This document shows, piece by piece, positions 53,493 through 60,728 of a stretch of DNA of 64,000 nt. A model generated the notes under the pieces. The model ran no database searches, was not told where the DNA came from, and worked only from the letters and a program-made list of their open reading frames with translations. The first letter of the stretch is position 1. Every line of letters starts with the position of its first letter. Location of the stretch: NCBI GenBank assembly GCA_910587165.1, contig CAJUKP010000003.1, positions 89,296 to 153,295 on the forward strand, in the 5' to 3' direction. Position numbers and translations under genes: made by a program. The stretch comes from an uncultured Duncaniella sp. Its GTDB lineage: Bacteria; Bacteroidota; Bacteroidia; Bacteroidales; Muribaculaceae.

Positions 53493-53650
53493 AGTTACCG
53501 ATCAGGACAAGGATACAAAAGACCAAAAGGTCAAAAGGAACAAATTTTTCTTTTTGTTCAGATATAATCAGTCTGATGAATCTGAATCCAAAATCTTTTT
53601 GTTCCTTTTGACCTTTTGGTCTTTTGTATCCCTTGTCCTGATCGGCAACT
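53493..53650. repeat. Palindromic element C
   Basis: Left arm from 53493 (AGTTACCGATCAGGACAA, GGATACAAAAGACC, AAAAGGTCAAAAGGAACAAA) pairs with the right arm 53598-53650 over about 51 bp with about two differences. The loop has TCAGtCTGA. It is the best-preserved member of the family. Its right end meets the ansA stop codon (shared base 53650), so it probably terminates ansA. Confidence 0.88.
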
Positions 53651-54687
53651 TAAAGTGTGACCTCACCGCAGAGGTCGACGCTGAAACGTGTGCGGACAGC
53701 CGACGGGGTCAGGCCGAGTCCGAAGAGATACATCAGCTTGGTGATGGCTGCCTCGGAGGTCATGTCGTGGCCCGAGATAACCCCGCAGTTGGTGAGCGTC
53801 TCGCCCGAGGCATAGCGGTTGACATGGACGCTGCCGCTGATGCACTGGGTGACGTTGACTATGACCACTCCGCTGTCGACCGTGCGCTTTATCTCCTCGA
53901 GAAACCACGGATGTGTGGGAGCGTTGCCGGCTCCGTAGCTCCTCATCACGATCCCCTTTATCCCGGGGGTGTTGAGGATGTGGTGGAGCGTGGCACGTGT
54001 CATTCCCGGATGGAGGTCGAGAAAGATGACGTTGCGGTCCATTCCGGTGTTGACATGGAGCGGACGGCGCTCGTTGGGGCGGCGCAGCCACTTCTCGGAA
54101 AACTGTATGCCCAGTCCTATCCTGGCCAGTTCGGGGTAGTTGTGGCTCTTGAAGGCATTGAAATTGTCGGCGCTCTTCTTGGTGGAGCGGTTGCCACGCC
54201 ACAGATAGTTCTCGAACAGGATGGCCACCTCCTGCACCATCGGATCACCGTTGAAGGTGGTCGCGGCGGCTATCTGCAGGGCGGTGATGAGATTCTCCTC
54301 TCCGTCGGTGCGCACCTCGCCTATCGGCAGCTGTGAGCCGGTGATGATCACAGGCTTGTCAAGGTGGGCCAGCATGAACGAGAGAGCCGAAGCCGTGAAG
54401 GCCATGGTGTCGGTGCCGTGGAGCACGACGAATCCGTCATAGCTCTCATAGTTGTCGGCTATGGCCAGGGCGATGTCGCGCCACCCGTCGGGATCCATGT
54501 CCGACGAGTCGATCGGCGTGAACTGTATGTTGTCGATATGATAGTCAAGCATCTTCACCTTCGGCACATTGTCCATCAGATGTGTGAAATCGAAGGGCTT
54601 GAGAGTATGGGTCTCGGGGTCCTCGATCATTCCGATGGTGCCTCCGGTGTAGATGATGAGTATGCGCGGTCGGTCTTTCCGGTTCAT
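53650..54687 (-). CDS. ansA: Type I L-asparaginase
   Basis: The product has 345 residues without a signal peptide, so it is the cytoplasmic low-affinity type. Active-site motifs are IYTGGTIGMIED (first Thr) and VVLHGTDTMAFTASAL (second Thr, Asp), with ITGSQLPIGEVRTDGEEN between. It hydrolyses asparagine to aspartate and ammonia. It follows metG by 29 nt and is likely co-transcribed. Element C abuts its stop. Confidence 0.93.
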   Translation of the reverse strand: MNRKDRPRILIIYTGGTIGMIEDPETHTLKPFDFTHLMDNVPKVKMLDYHIDNIQFTPIDSSDMDPDGWRDIALAIADNYESYDGFVVLHGTDTMAFTASALSFMLAHLDKPVIITGSQLPIGEVRTDGEENLITALQIAAATTFNGDPMVQEVAILFENYLWRGNRSTKKSADNFNAFKSHNYPELARIGLGIQFSEKWLRRPNERRPLHVNTGMDRNVIFLDLHPGMTRATLHHILNTPGIKGIVMRSYGAGNAPTHPWFLEEIKRTVDSGVVIVNVTQCISGSVHVNRYASGETLTNCGVISGHDMTSEAAITKLMYLFGLGLTPSAVRTRFSVDLCGEVTL

Positions 54688-54716
54688 GGTGTGATTTTTA
54701 AGGAGCGGGGATTATA

Positions 54717-56759
54717 TCAGCCTATCTTTGATCCGGGGGCCACGGGAGCCGACGGGGCGAGGAGCACGATGGAGCCGTCGGAATTCTCGGCGGAGAGTAT
54801 CATGCCCTGCGATACGATGCCCTTGAGCTTACGCGGGGGAAGATTTGCGATGAAGCACACCTGCTTGCCCACAAGCTCCTCGGGTTTGTAATATTTGGCG
54901 ATGCCCGACACGATGGTGCGCTTCTCCATACCGTCGTCGATGAGGAAACGGAGCAGTTTGTCGGCCTTGGGCACTTTCTCACACTCGAGCACAGTACCCA
55001 CCCTGAGATCAGAGCGGCAGAAGGTGTCGAAATCCACATCCTCGGCCTGGGGCTCGGGGCGCCATGCGGCCACCTCGTTGGCTTTCTTCGTATCCTGCAG
55101 ACGTTTCACCTGAGCCTCCACGGTGGCATCCTCGATCTTCTCGAAGAGGAGTTCGGCGGGGGCTATTCCGGTGCCTGCCGGGATTATGTCCGAGCTGCCG
55201 AGCATATCCCATGACAGTTTCCCGCCACCAAGCATCTTCACGAGGCGTCCGCAGGTGAAGGGGAGGAACGGCTCGAAGGCGATGGCTATGTTGGCGCAGA
55301 GCTGCAGGGCGGTGTTGAGTATGGTGGCTGTGCGGGCCATGTCGGTCTTGGCCACCTTCCAGGGTTCGGTCTCCTGCAGGTAGCGGTTGCCGAGGCGGGC
55401 TATCTCCATGGCCTGCTTGAGAGCCTCGCGGAAGTGGAATGTGTCGAGGGCCTCGGTGAGAGCGCCCTTGATCTTCTGCATATCCTCCCAGACGGCGCTG
55501 TCCACCGGCTCGAAAGCGGTGGTGGCGGGCACTGTGCCTCCGAAATACTTGTGGGTGAGCACAACGGCGCGGTTGACGAAGTTGCCGAGGATAGCCACAA
55601 GCTCATTGTTGTTCCTGGCCTGGAAATCGGCCCAAGTGAAATCGTTGTCCTTGGTCTCGGGAGCGTTGGCTGTGAGCACGTAGCGGAGCACGTCCTGCTT
55701 GCCGGGAAACTCCTTGAGATACTCGTGGAGCCATACGGCCCAGTTGCGCGAGGTGGAGATCTTGTCACCCTCGAGGTTCAGGAATTCATTGGCAGGCACA
55801 TTGTCGGGGAGCTGGAATCCGTCGCCGTATGCCATGAGCATGGCAGGGAAAACGATGCAATGGAACACGATATTGTCCTTGCCGATGAAGTTGATGATGC
55901 GTGTCTCGGGATCCTTCCACCATGTCTCCCATGAGTCGGGAAGAAGCTCCTTGGTGTTGGAGATATAGCCGATGGGGGCATCGAACCACACGTAGAGTAC
56001 CTTTCCCTCGGCACCCTCGACGGGCACGGGGACACCCCACGAGAGATCACGGCTCACGGCGCGTGGCTGCAGACCTGCATCGAGCCACGACTTGCACTGT
56101 CCGTAGACGTTGCTCTTCCACTCCTTGTGGCCGTCGAGTATCCACGAGCGCAGCTTCTCCTCCCACTTGTCGAGGGGGAGATACCAGTGGGTGGTCTCGC
56201 GCATCTTCACAGGCTCACCTGTGAGGGCCGAGCGGGGATTGATGAGATCGGTGACGTTGAGCGATGAGCCGCAGGCCTCGCACTGGTCGCCATAGGCGTT
56301 CTCATTGCCGCAGCGGGGGCAGGTACCTACCACATAGCGGTCAGCCAGAAACTCACCGCCTTTCTCGTCGTAAGGCTGGAGGGCGGTCTGCTGTATGAAC
56401 TCACCCTTGTCGTAAAGATGACGGAAAAATTCAGAAGCAGTCTCGTTGTGGAGCTTCGAAGTGGTGCGTGAATAGATGTCAAACGACACCCCGAGTTCCT
56501 CAAGCGAGTCCTTGATGATGGTGTGATAGCGGTCAACGACTTCCTGAGGGGTGATCCCCTCCTTGCGGGCGCGGAGAGTGATGGGCACACCATGCTCGTC
56601 GCTGCCTCCCACCATCACCACATCCTCCCCTTTGAGGCGGAGGTAACGGGCGTAGATGTCGGCGGGGACGTAGACTCCGGCCAGGTGACCTATGTGGACC
56701 GGACCGTTTGCGTATGGGAGCGCGGTGGTTATGAGGGTGCGTTTGAATTTCTTTTCCAT
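54717..56759 (-). CDS. metG: Methionyl-tRNA synthetase
   Basis: The product has 680 residues. The class-I motif ALPYANGPVHIGHLAG is present; the KMSKS loop reads GDKISTSRN. The zinc knuckles are CPRCGNENAYGDQCEACG (about 147-164). A C-terminal EMAP/Trbp111-like tRNA-binding domain (about 575-680: FDTFCRSDLRVGTVLECEKV, IVSGIAKYYKPEELVGKQV, LKGIVSQGMILSAEN) is fused, as in the dimeric enzyme. It charges tRNA-Met. It has its own promoter and precedes ansA. Confidence 0.97.
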   Translation of the reverse strand: MEKKFKRTLITTALPYANGPVHIGHLAGVYVPADIYARYLRLKGEDVVMVGGSDEHGVPITLRARKEGITPQEVVDRYHTIIKDSLEELGVSFDIYSRTTSKLHNETASEFFRHLYDKGEFIQQTALQPYDEKGGEFLADRYVVGTCPRCGNENAYGDQCEACGSSLNVTDLINPRSALTGEPVKMRETTHWYLPLDKWEEKLRSWILDGHKEWKSNVYGQCKSWLDAGLQPRAVSRDLSWGVPVPVEGAEGKVLYVWFDAPIGYISNTKELLPDSWETWWKDPETRIINFIGKDNIVFHCIVFPAMLMAYGDGFQLPDNVPANEFLNLEGDKISTSRNWAVWLHEYLKEFPGKQDVLRYVLTANAPETKDNDFTWADFQARNNNELVAILGNFVNRAVVLTHKYFGGTVPATTAFEPVDSAVWEDMQKIKGALTEALDTFHFREALKQAMEIARLGNRYLQETEPWKVAKTDMARTATILNTALQLCANIAIAFEPFLPFTCGRLVKMLGGGKLSWDMLGSSDIIPAGTGIAPAELLFEKIEDATVEAQVKRLQDTKKANEVAAWRPEPQAEDVDFDTFCRSDLRVGTVLECEKVPKADKLLRFLIDDGMEKRTIVSGIAKYYKPEELVGKQVCFIANLPPRKLKGIVSQGMILSAENSDGSIVLLAPSAPVAPGSKIG

Positions 56760-56784
56760 TGGGATTCTTTTGACGTTTTGATTG

Positions 56785-56815
56785 CAAAATTAGGATTTTC
56801 GCGCAACATATCAAA
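56785..56815 (-). promoter_or_regulatory. Promoter of metG
   Basis: TTTG (56812-56815 on the minus strand), 19 nt, TAATTTTG (56785-56792): a full consensus match, identical in the -7 box to the ribosomal promoter. Leader about 20 nt. Confidence 0.75.
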
Positions 56816-56890
56816 AAAATAAGCCCCATAAGAAATCTATAAGAAAATCTCACGGGACTTATATCACTCAATATAATAAACCTCTGACGG

Positions 56891-57970
56891 CTATGTCATG
56901 CTCACCGGCACGACGGTCGACACCGGAAGTACCGCCGACAGCAGGTCGACGCGGCCGTAGTGGAGAAGCAGCACACCTCCTGCGATAAGCATCACCTCTA
57001 TCACAATCAGGGCAAGTATCACCTGCCTCGAGAGGCTCCGCGCCCCTATGATGGAGACACATCCGGCCCAGAAAAGGGAGATGGCAGGCAGAGCTACGGC
57101 AAACATGAGCAGGGTGATACCCCAGCCTCCGGCGTAGACCGACATCTCCGGCATGAAACCGAACTGATCGAGCAGATCGGAGTTACCTGCCACAAACTCA
57201 CAGGCCATAGCGGCAATGAGAGCCAGAGCCACGGCAGCCGTTGCAAAGGCCACCACTCCGCCGATGAAGGCGAAGAATGCCAGCAGACATTTGCCTATGA
57301 TGAGAAAGGCGGTATTGATGAAGTTGGCGAAGTCACTTCCGTTGGCTATCGGGGCCGGAGGGGGTGTTGCGCTGTCGATCACAGTCTCTCCCACGGTCTC
57401 GAGATTCACCGGGCGCCCCTGCATCTGCAGTATCTCGCGTGATGTGCGTGCCGGCGGAATCACCAGCCAGGCTATCAGATAGATGAGCACACAGGGCCAG
57501 AAATAGGTGAAGAGGGCGAGCACCACCGCCAGAATGCGAAGCACGGTGACATCCCAGTTCATATACTGCCCGAGTCCGGCCAGCACACCGCCGAACACCT
57601 TGTGACGCTCGTCGCGGAAGAGTTTCTTGCTCACGGGAGGCGGAGGAGGCAGGTCGGGACCTGCTCCCGGAGGCGGAGGTGGACAACCGGCAGGCTCTCC
57701 GGATGCCTCATCGCCGCCGATCTCCTCGGGACGGCCCATGATCTCGATCACCTCGTTGACATTATCGATCACAATCACACTTGCACCGTTCTGCAGCCTC
57801 TCGTCAAACAGTTCGGAGATGCGGCTCTCGATGTCGGCCAGAATCTCGGCACCCTCCTCACCCGGGAATGTTGCCCTGAGCTGCGACAGGTAGTTCTGGA
57901 GGAGCGTGTATGCATCCTCGTCGATATAATATATCTTGCCGTTGATATTAACGGGAAAAGTCTTTTTCAT
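56891..57970 (-). CDS. PspC-domain membrane protein
   Basis: From ATG 57970 the product has 359 residues. An N-terminal cytoplasmic part (MKKTFPVNINGKIYYIDEDAY, IESRISELFDERLQNG) precedes a PspC domain near 130-190 (KLFRDERHKVFGGVLAGLGQYM, then a hydrophobic helix ending IAWLVIPPA). Four or more further hydrophobic segments follow. PspC proteins sense or buffer envelope stress. Its start overlaps the PadR stop (ATGA). A reading that extends upstream to 58390 would overlay the whole PadR gene in another frame and is not real. Confidence 0.85.
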   Translation of the reverse strand: MKKTFPVNINGKIYYIDEDAYTLLQNYLSQLRATFPGEEGAEILADIESRISELFDERLQNGASVIVIDNVNEVIEIMGRPEEIGGDEASGEPAGCPPPPPGAGPDLPPPPPVSKKLFRDERHKVFGGVLAGLGQYMNWDVTVLRILAVVLALFTYFWPCVLIYLIAWLVIPPARTSREILQMQGRPVNLETVGETVIDSATPPPAPIANGSDFANFINTAFLIIGKCLLAFFAFIGGVVAFATAAVALALIAAMACEFVAGNSDLLDQFGFMPEMSVYAGGWGITLLMFAVALPAISLFWAGCVSIIGARSLSRQVILALIVIEVMLIAGGVLLLHYGRVDLLSAVLPVSTVVPVSMT

Positions 57971-58320
57971 TCTTTTGGGGTAAATTTCAGGTGATAATCG
58001 TCGTTGAGAATTGTGACCGCCGAGGAGATCTCGTCCCACGAAGCCTGAAGCTGTTCGAGAAACTGATGACCAACGGGGGTGATGGAATAATATTTGCGCG
58101 GAGGCCCCTGCTGTGATTCCTCCCAGCGGTAGGAGAGCAAGCCGTCGTTTTTCAGACGGGTGAGCAGCGGATAGAGGGTCCCTTCCATCACTATGAGATG
58201 CGCTTCCTTGAGCTTTACTATCATCTCGGAGGCGTAGGCATCGCCACGCCGGAGAATAAGCAGCACGCAGAATTCGAGCATCCCTTTGCGCATTTGAGAT
58301 TTCAGATTGTCTATGTTCAT
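57967..58320 (-). CDS. PadR-family transcriptional regulator
   Basis: The product has 117 residues with a winged helix: MRKGMLEFCVLLILRRGDAYASEMIVKL (helices 1-2) and VMEGTLYPLLTRLKNDGLLSYRW (recognition helix), then the wing GPPRKYYSITPVG and a C-terminal dimer helix. PadR proteins repress genes for envelope or phenolic stress and often control a neighbouring membrane protein. It is translationally coupled to the PspC gene. A palindrome at its promoter is a likely autoregulatory site. Confidence 0.92.
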   Translation of the reverse strand: MNIDNLKSQMRKGMLEFCVLLILRRGDAYASEMIVKLKEAHLIVMEGTLYPLLTRLKNDGLLSYRWEESQQGPPRKYYSITPVGHQFLEQLQASWDEISSAVTILNDDYHLKFTPKE

Positions 58321-58370
58321 TTTTCGGTCTGAGGATGTGTGTTTGTTTGCCGGCTTTCACATCCACACCG

Positions 58371-58411
58371 CAAAGGTAACACCTCGCCAAGTACTATGCA
58401 ATACATAGTAC
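58371..58411 (-). promoter_or_regulatory. padR-pspC promoter with overlapping palindromic operator
   Basis: On the minus strand, -33 ATTG (58399-58402) and -7 TACCTTTG (58371-58378) are 20 nt apart. The palindrome GTACTATG-caata-CATAGTAC (58391-58411) is centred on the -33 box, as expected for a PadR dimer that blocks sigma binding. Confidence 0.65.
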
Positions 58412-58440
58412 CTACATTTAACAAATAATAACAAAAAGAA

Positions 58441-58860
58441 TAATTGTGAGGGAAAGGGATACAAATGGACAAAGGGTAAAGAAGGGACAGAAGGTTTTTG
58501 AGGGTTAGAAAAAGGATACAAATGGACAGAAGGTTCAGAAGAAACAAAAAGTTTTTTGAGGTCAATCCTGGGGGTGGTTGTCCCGTAGGGACTTTGCAAA
58601 GGTAGGCCCGGCCGATAGCCCGGGTATAACCAGACAGCATGATAATATGGTGTCGCGTAGCGCCACAGCAATCCATCGTATTAGTTTACGCGAGGGGGTT
58701 GCGGCGCTACGCGACGCTATTGTCTGATATTATTTTTGATACCCGGACTATCGTCCGGGCCTACCTTTGCAAAGTCCCTACGGGACAACTGCCCCAGGAT
58801 CGACCTCAAAAAATCCCTCTGTTCCTTCTTCACCTTCTGTCATTTTGTATCCTTTTCCCT
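58441..58860. repeat. Palindromic element D, about 420 bp
   Basis: The whole stretch folds as one imperfect hairpin. Outer arms AGGGAAAGGGATACAAATGG (58449-) and TTTTGTATCCTTTTCCCT (58843-58860) pair; the outermost 56 nt of the left arm is duplicated (58451-58506 and 58508-58563). Inner parts pair too: GTCCCGTAGGGACTTTGC near 58580 with its complement near 58777, CCCGG blocks, and GTCGCGTAGCGCC near 58652 with GGCGCTACGCGAC near 58702. It shares the AAGGATACAAA core with A-C and the GAGGTC block with E. No gene is present. It ends 3 nt from the terminator of the LEA-like gene. Confidence 0.8.
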
Positions 58861-58863
58861 GAC

Positions 58864-58915
58864 AATAATAAAATCGGCAGGCTGCATACGCCATTGGGCG
58901 TATGCGACCTGCCGA
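58864..58915 (-). terminator. Terminator of the LEA-like gene
   Basis: TCGGCAGG-ct-GCATACGCC (58874-58892) pairs with GGCGTATGC-ga-CCTGCCGA (58897-58915), loop ATTG, followed on the minus strand by TTTTATTATT. A strong intrinsic terminator 40 nt after the stop at 58956. Confidence 0.85.
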
Positions 58916-58955
58916 AGAGGTGATCGTGTGTATTTTTTTGATATTAGAGAATTCT

Positions 58956-59294
58956 TTATTTCAGTTTGTCGGCCAGATTGCCCACAGCATCAGAGAGCGA
59001 GTCGAGGGCAGAGGCGGCGGCGTGTTTGGCTTTGTCGATGTATGGCTGAGCCTTGTCCTGAAGGTCATCCACCTTATCGCTGATCGTATCGGCCACATCC
59101 GCAGCCTTGTCGGCAATCTTATCCTGGATATCGGCGGCTTTGTCCTTGAGGGCAGCGGCCTTGTCTGAGAGATCCTGTTTCGTACCTTCCGCACCGGCCT
59201 CGGCTGCCATTGCGGCGGCACGTGCGCTCAGTTCGGCACTGGTCTGTGAGAGCTTCTCAGCGCTCTCCATCTCTGTCTTATGTAATGTATCCAT
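58956..59294 (-). CDS. Small LEA-like helical protein
   Basis: The product has 112 residues without a signal peptide. From residue 35 it is a run of 11-residue Ala/Asp/Lys repeats (LSDKAAALKDKAADIQDKI, ADKAADVADTISDKVDDL), the pattern of late-embryogenesis-abundant or apolipoprotein-like amphipathic helices. No enzyme motif is seen. Such proteins are linked with stress or desiccation and membrane protection, which is inference. It stands between elements D and E and has a strong terminator; no clear promoter was found. Confidence 0.75.
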   Translation of the reverse strand: MDTLHKTEMESAEKLSQTSAELSARAAAMAAEAGAEGTKQDLSDKAAALKDKAADIQDKIADKAADVADTISDKVDDLQDKAQPYIDKAKHAAASALDSLSDAVGNLADKLK

Positions 59295-59399
59295 AGTCGT
59301 AAAGGGTTTTGTTAATTATTTCTACTGTCTTTGGTAGAACACTCCCGGAGGGGGATAAGTTTCACCCTTTTTGAATTTTTAGCAACTATGAATGGCATT

Positions 59400-59543
59400 G
59401 AGGAAAAGGGATACAAATGGACAGAGGGTGCAGAAGGAACAAAAGGTTTTTTTGAGGTCGACCGGGGGCAGTTATCCCTCGGAGCTACAAAAAATAATCT
59501 TCTGTCCCTTCTGCACCCTTTGTCCATTTGTATCCTTTTCCTC
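59400..59543. repeat. Palindromic element E
   Basis: Left arm GAGGAAAAGGGATACAAATG (59400-59419) then GACAGAGGGTGCAGAAGGAAC; the right arm 59504-59543 is its complement over about 40 bp with few differences. The centre (GAGGTCGACCGGGGGCAG, then TTATCCCTCGGAGCTAC) is a shorter version of that in D. The right end overlaps the flavoprotein stop by 2 nt. Confidence 0.85.
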
Positions 59544-60711
59544 ACTCACCGGCGAGGGCGAGGGTGCGGGCGAGGATGCGGAGCTGGGCTGAGTTTTCGG
59601 AGGTCATGCGGCTACGCAATGTCACCACCGGCTCCACCACTTCCATATCCTTCATTCCCGCGAGCTGGTCGCGCATGAGTTTGGCTGCCACAGGAGCCCA
59701 CGATCCGTTCTCGACAAGGGCCACACGGCGCCCCTTGAAATTCTTGGCATGAAGATGGTGAAGGAAATTATACATGGCCGGGAACAGAGCGGCATCGTAG
59801 GTGACGGAGCATAGCGCCAGCTTGTTGAGTCGGAACGCCTCGGCCACAGCATAGGACACATCGTGGCGGCTGAGGTCCATGAGCACTACCTCAGGCTCAC
59901 CCTCTTCCTCAAGCATTGCCGCCAATCGGCGGGCTGCAGTGGCGGTGCCTCCGTAGACCGACGCGTATGCCACGAGCACACCCTCGGTCTCCGGTTCCCA
60001 CCGGCTCCACTTGTCATAGAGCTGCCAGTAGTGGGCAAGGTTATCCCTGAGCACAGGCCCGTGGAGGGGGCAGACGGTGGAGAACTTTCTTGTGGAGAGT
60101 TTCTTCATGATCGCCTGGACATTTGCTCCATACTTGCCCACGATATTGCAGTAGTAGCGGCGGGCTTCGTCATCCCACGCCTCGGGAGACGACGGGGTGG
60201 CGAATGTTCCGAAGGCATCGGCCGAGAAGAGCACCCCGTCGGCAGCGTCGAGCGTCATCATCACCTCGGGCCAATGGACCATCGGGGCGCCGAAAAATTC
60301 CAGCGTGGCGCGTCCAAGCGGCAGGGTATCACCCTCCTTCACGACAATCGAACGTGAGGCGAAGTCAAAATCACTGTGGAAATTACCCATCATCGCCACT
60401 GCCTTGGCCGTGGCCACCATCTTCATCCCGGGATAACGGCGAAGGGCATCGACCACCGATGCCGAATGGTCAGGCTCGACGTGCTGGACAATGAGATAGT
60501 CGGGCTGACGGCCATCGAGGGCATCGTCGAGTGCGGCCAGCCAGTCGCTGCGGCGGCGCTTGTCCACAGCATCAACAATGGCCAGGCGATCGTCAAGAAT
60601 GAGATATGAATTATATGAAATACCCTTGGGGATGGGATACTGCCCCTCGAAAAGATCGAGATTGTCATCGACAGTCCCGACGAACCTTATGTTCGGGTTA
60701 AAGCTTTGCAT
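59542..60711 (-). CDS. FprA-type A flavoprotein (diiron/FMN oxidoreductase)
   Basis: From ATG 60711 the product has 389 residues. The metallo-beta-lactamase-like domain has diiron ligands VQHVEPDHS (His77, Glu79, Asp81, His82), His146 (MVHWPE), Asp165 (SADAFGTF) and the late His in CPLHGPV. The flavodoxin domain starts near 255 (VLVAYASVYGGTATAARRLA). These enzymes reduce O2 to water or NO to N2O and protect anaerobes. It follows xseA by 17 nt. The reading frame upstream of ATG 60711 lies over xseA and is not real. Element E sits at its stop. Confidence 0.93.
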   Translation of the reverse strand: MQSFNPNIRFVGTVDDNLDLFEGQYPIPKGISYNSYLILDDRLAIVDAVDKRRRSDWLAALDDALDGRQPDYLIVQHVEPDHSASVVDALRRYPGMKMVATAKAVAMMGNFHSDFDFASRSIVVKEGDTLPLGRATLEFFGAPMVHWPEVMMTLDAADGVLFSADAFGTFATPSSPEAWDDEARRYYCNIVGKYGANVQAIMKKLSTRKFSTVCPLHGPVLRDNLAHYWQLYDKWSRWEPETEGVLVAYASVYGGTATAARRLAAMLEEEGEPEVVLMDLSRHDVSYAVAEAFRLNKLALCSVTYDAALFPAMYNFLHHLHAKNFKGRRVALVENGSWAPVAAKLMRDQLAGMKDMEVVEPVVTLRSRMTSENSAQLRILARTLALAGE

Positions 60712-60728
60712 GATGATGGTGATGGTGA

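Noticed and set aside
53473..54336. Plus-strand reading frame of 287 codons
   Set aside because: It is antisense to ansA and its start translates palindromic element C.
54717..56759. KISTS instead of KMSKS in MetG as a defect
   Set aside because: Variation in this loop is common in methionyl-tRNA synthetases and all other motifs are intact.
57971..58390. N-terminal extension of the PspC protein
   Set aside because: The extension overlays the PadR gene in another frame and has no domain; ATG 57970 gives a typical start and an ATGA overlap.
59331..59678. Small proteins encoded in element E
   Set aside because: The frame is translated repeat sequence, low in complexity and not conserved between elements.
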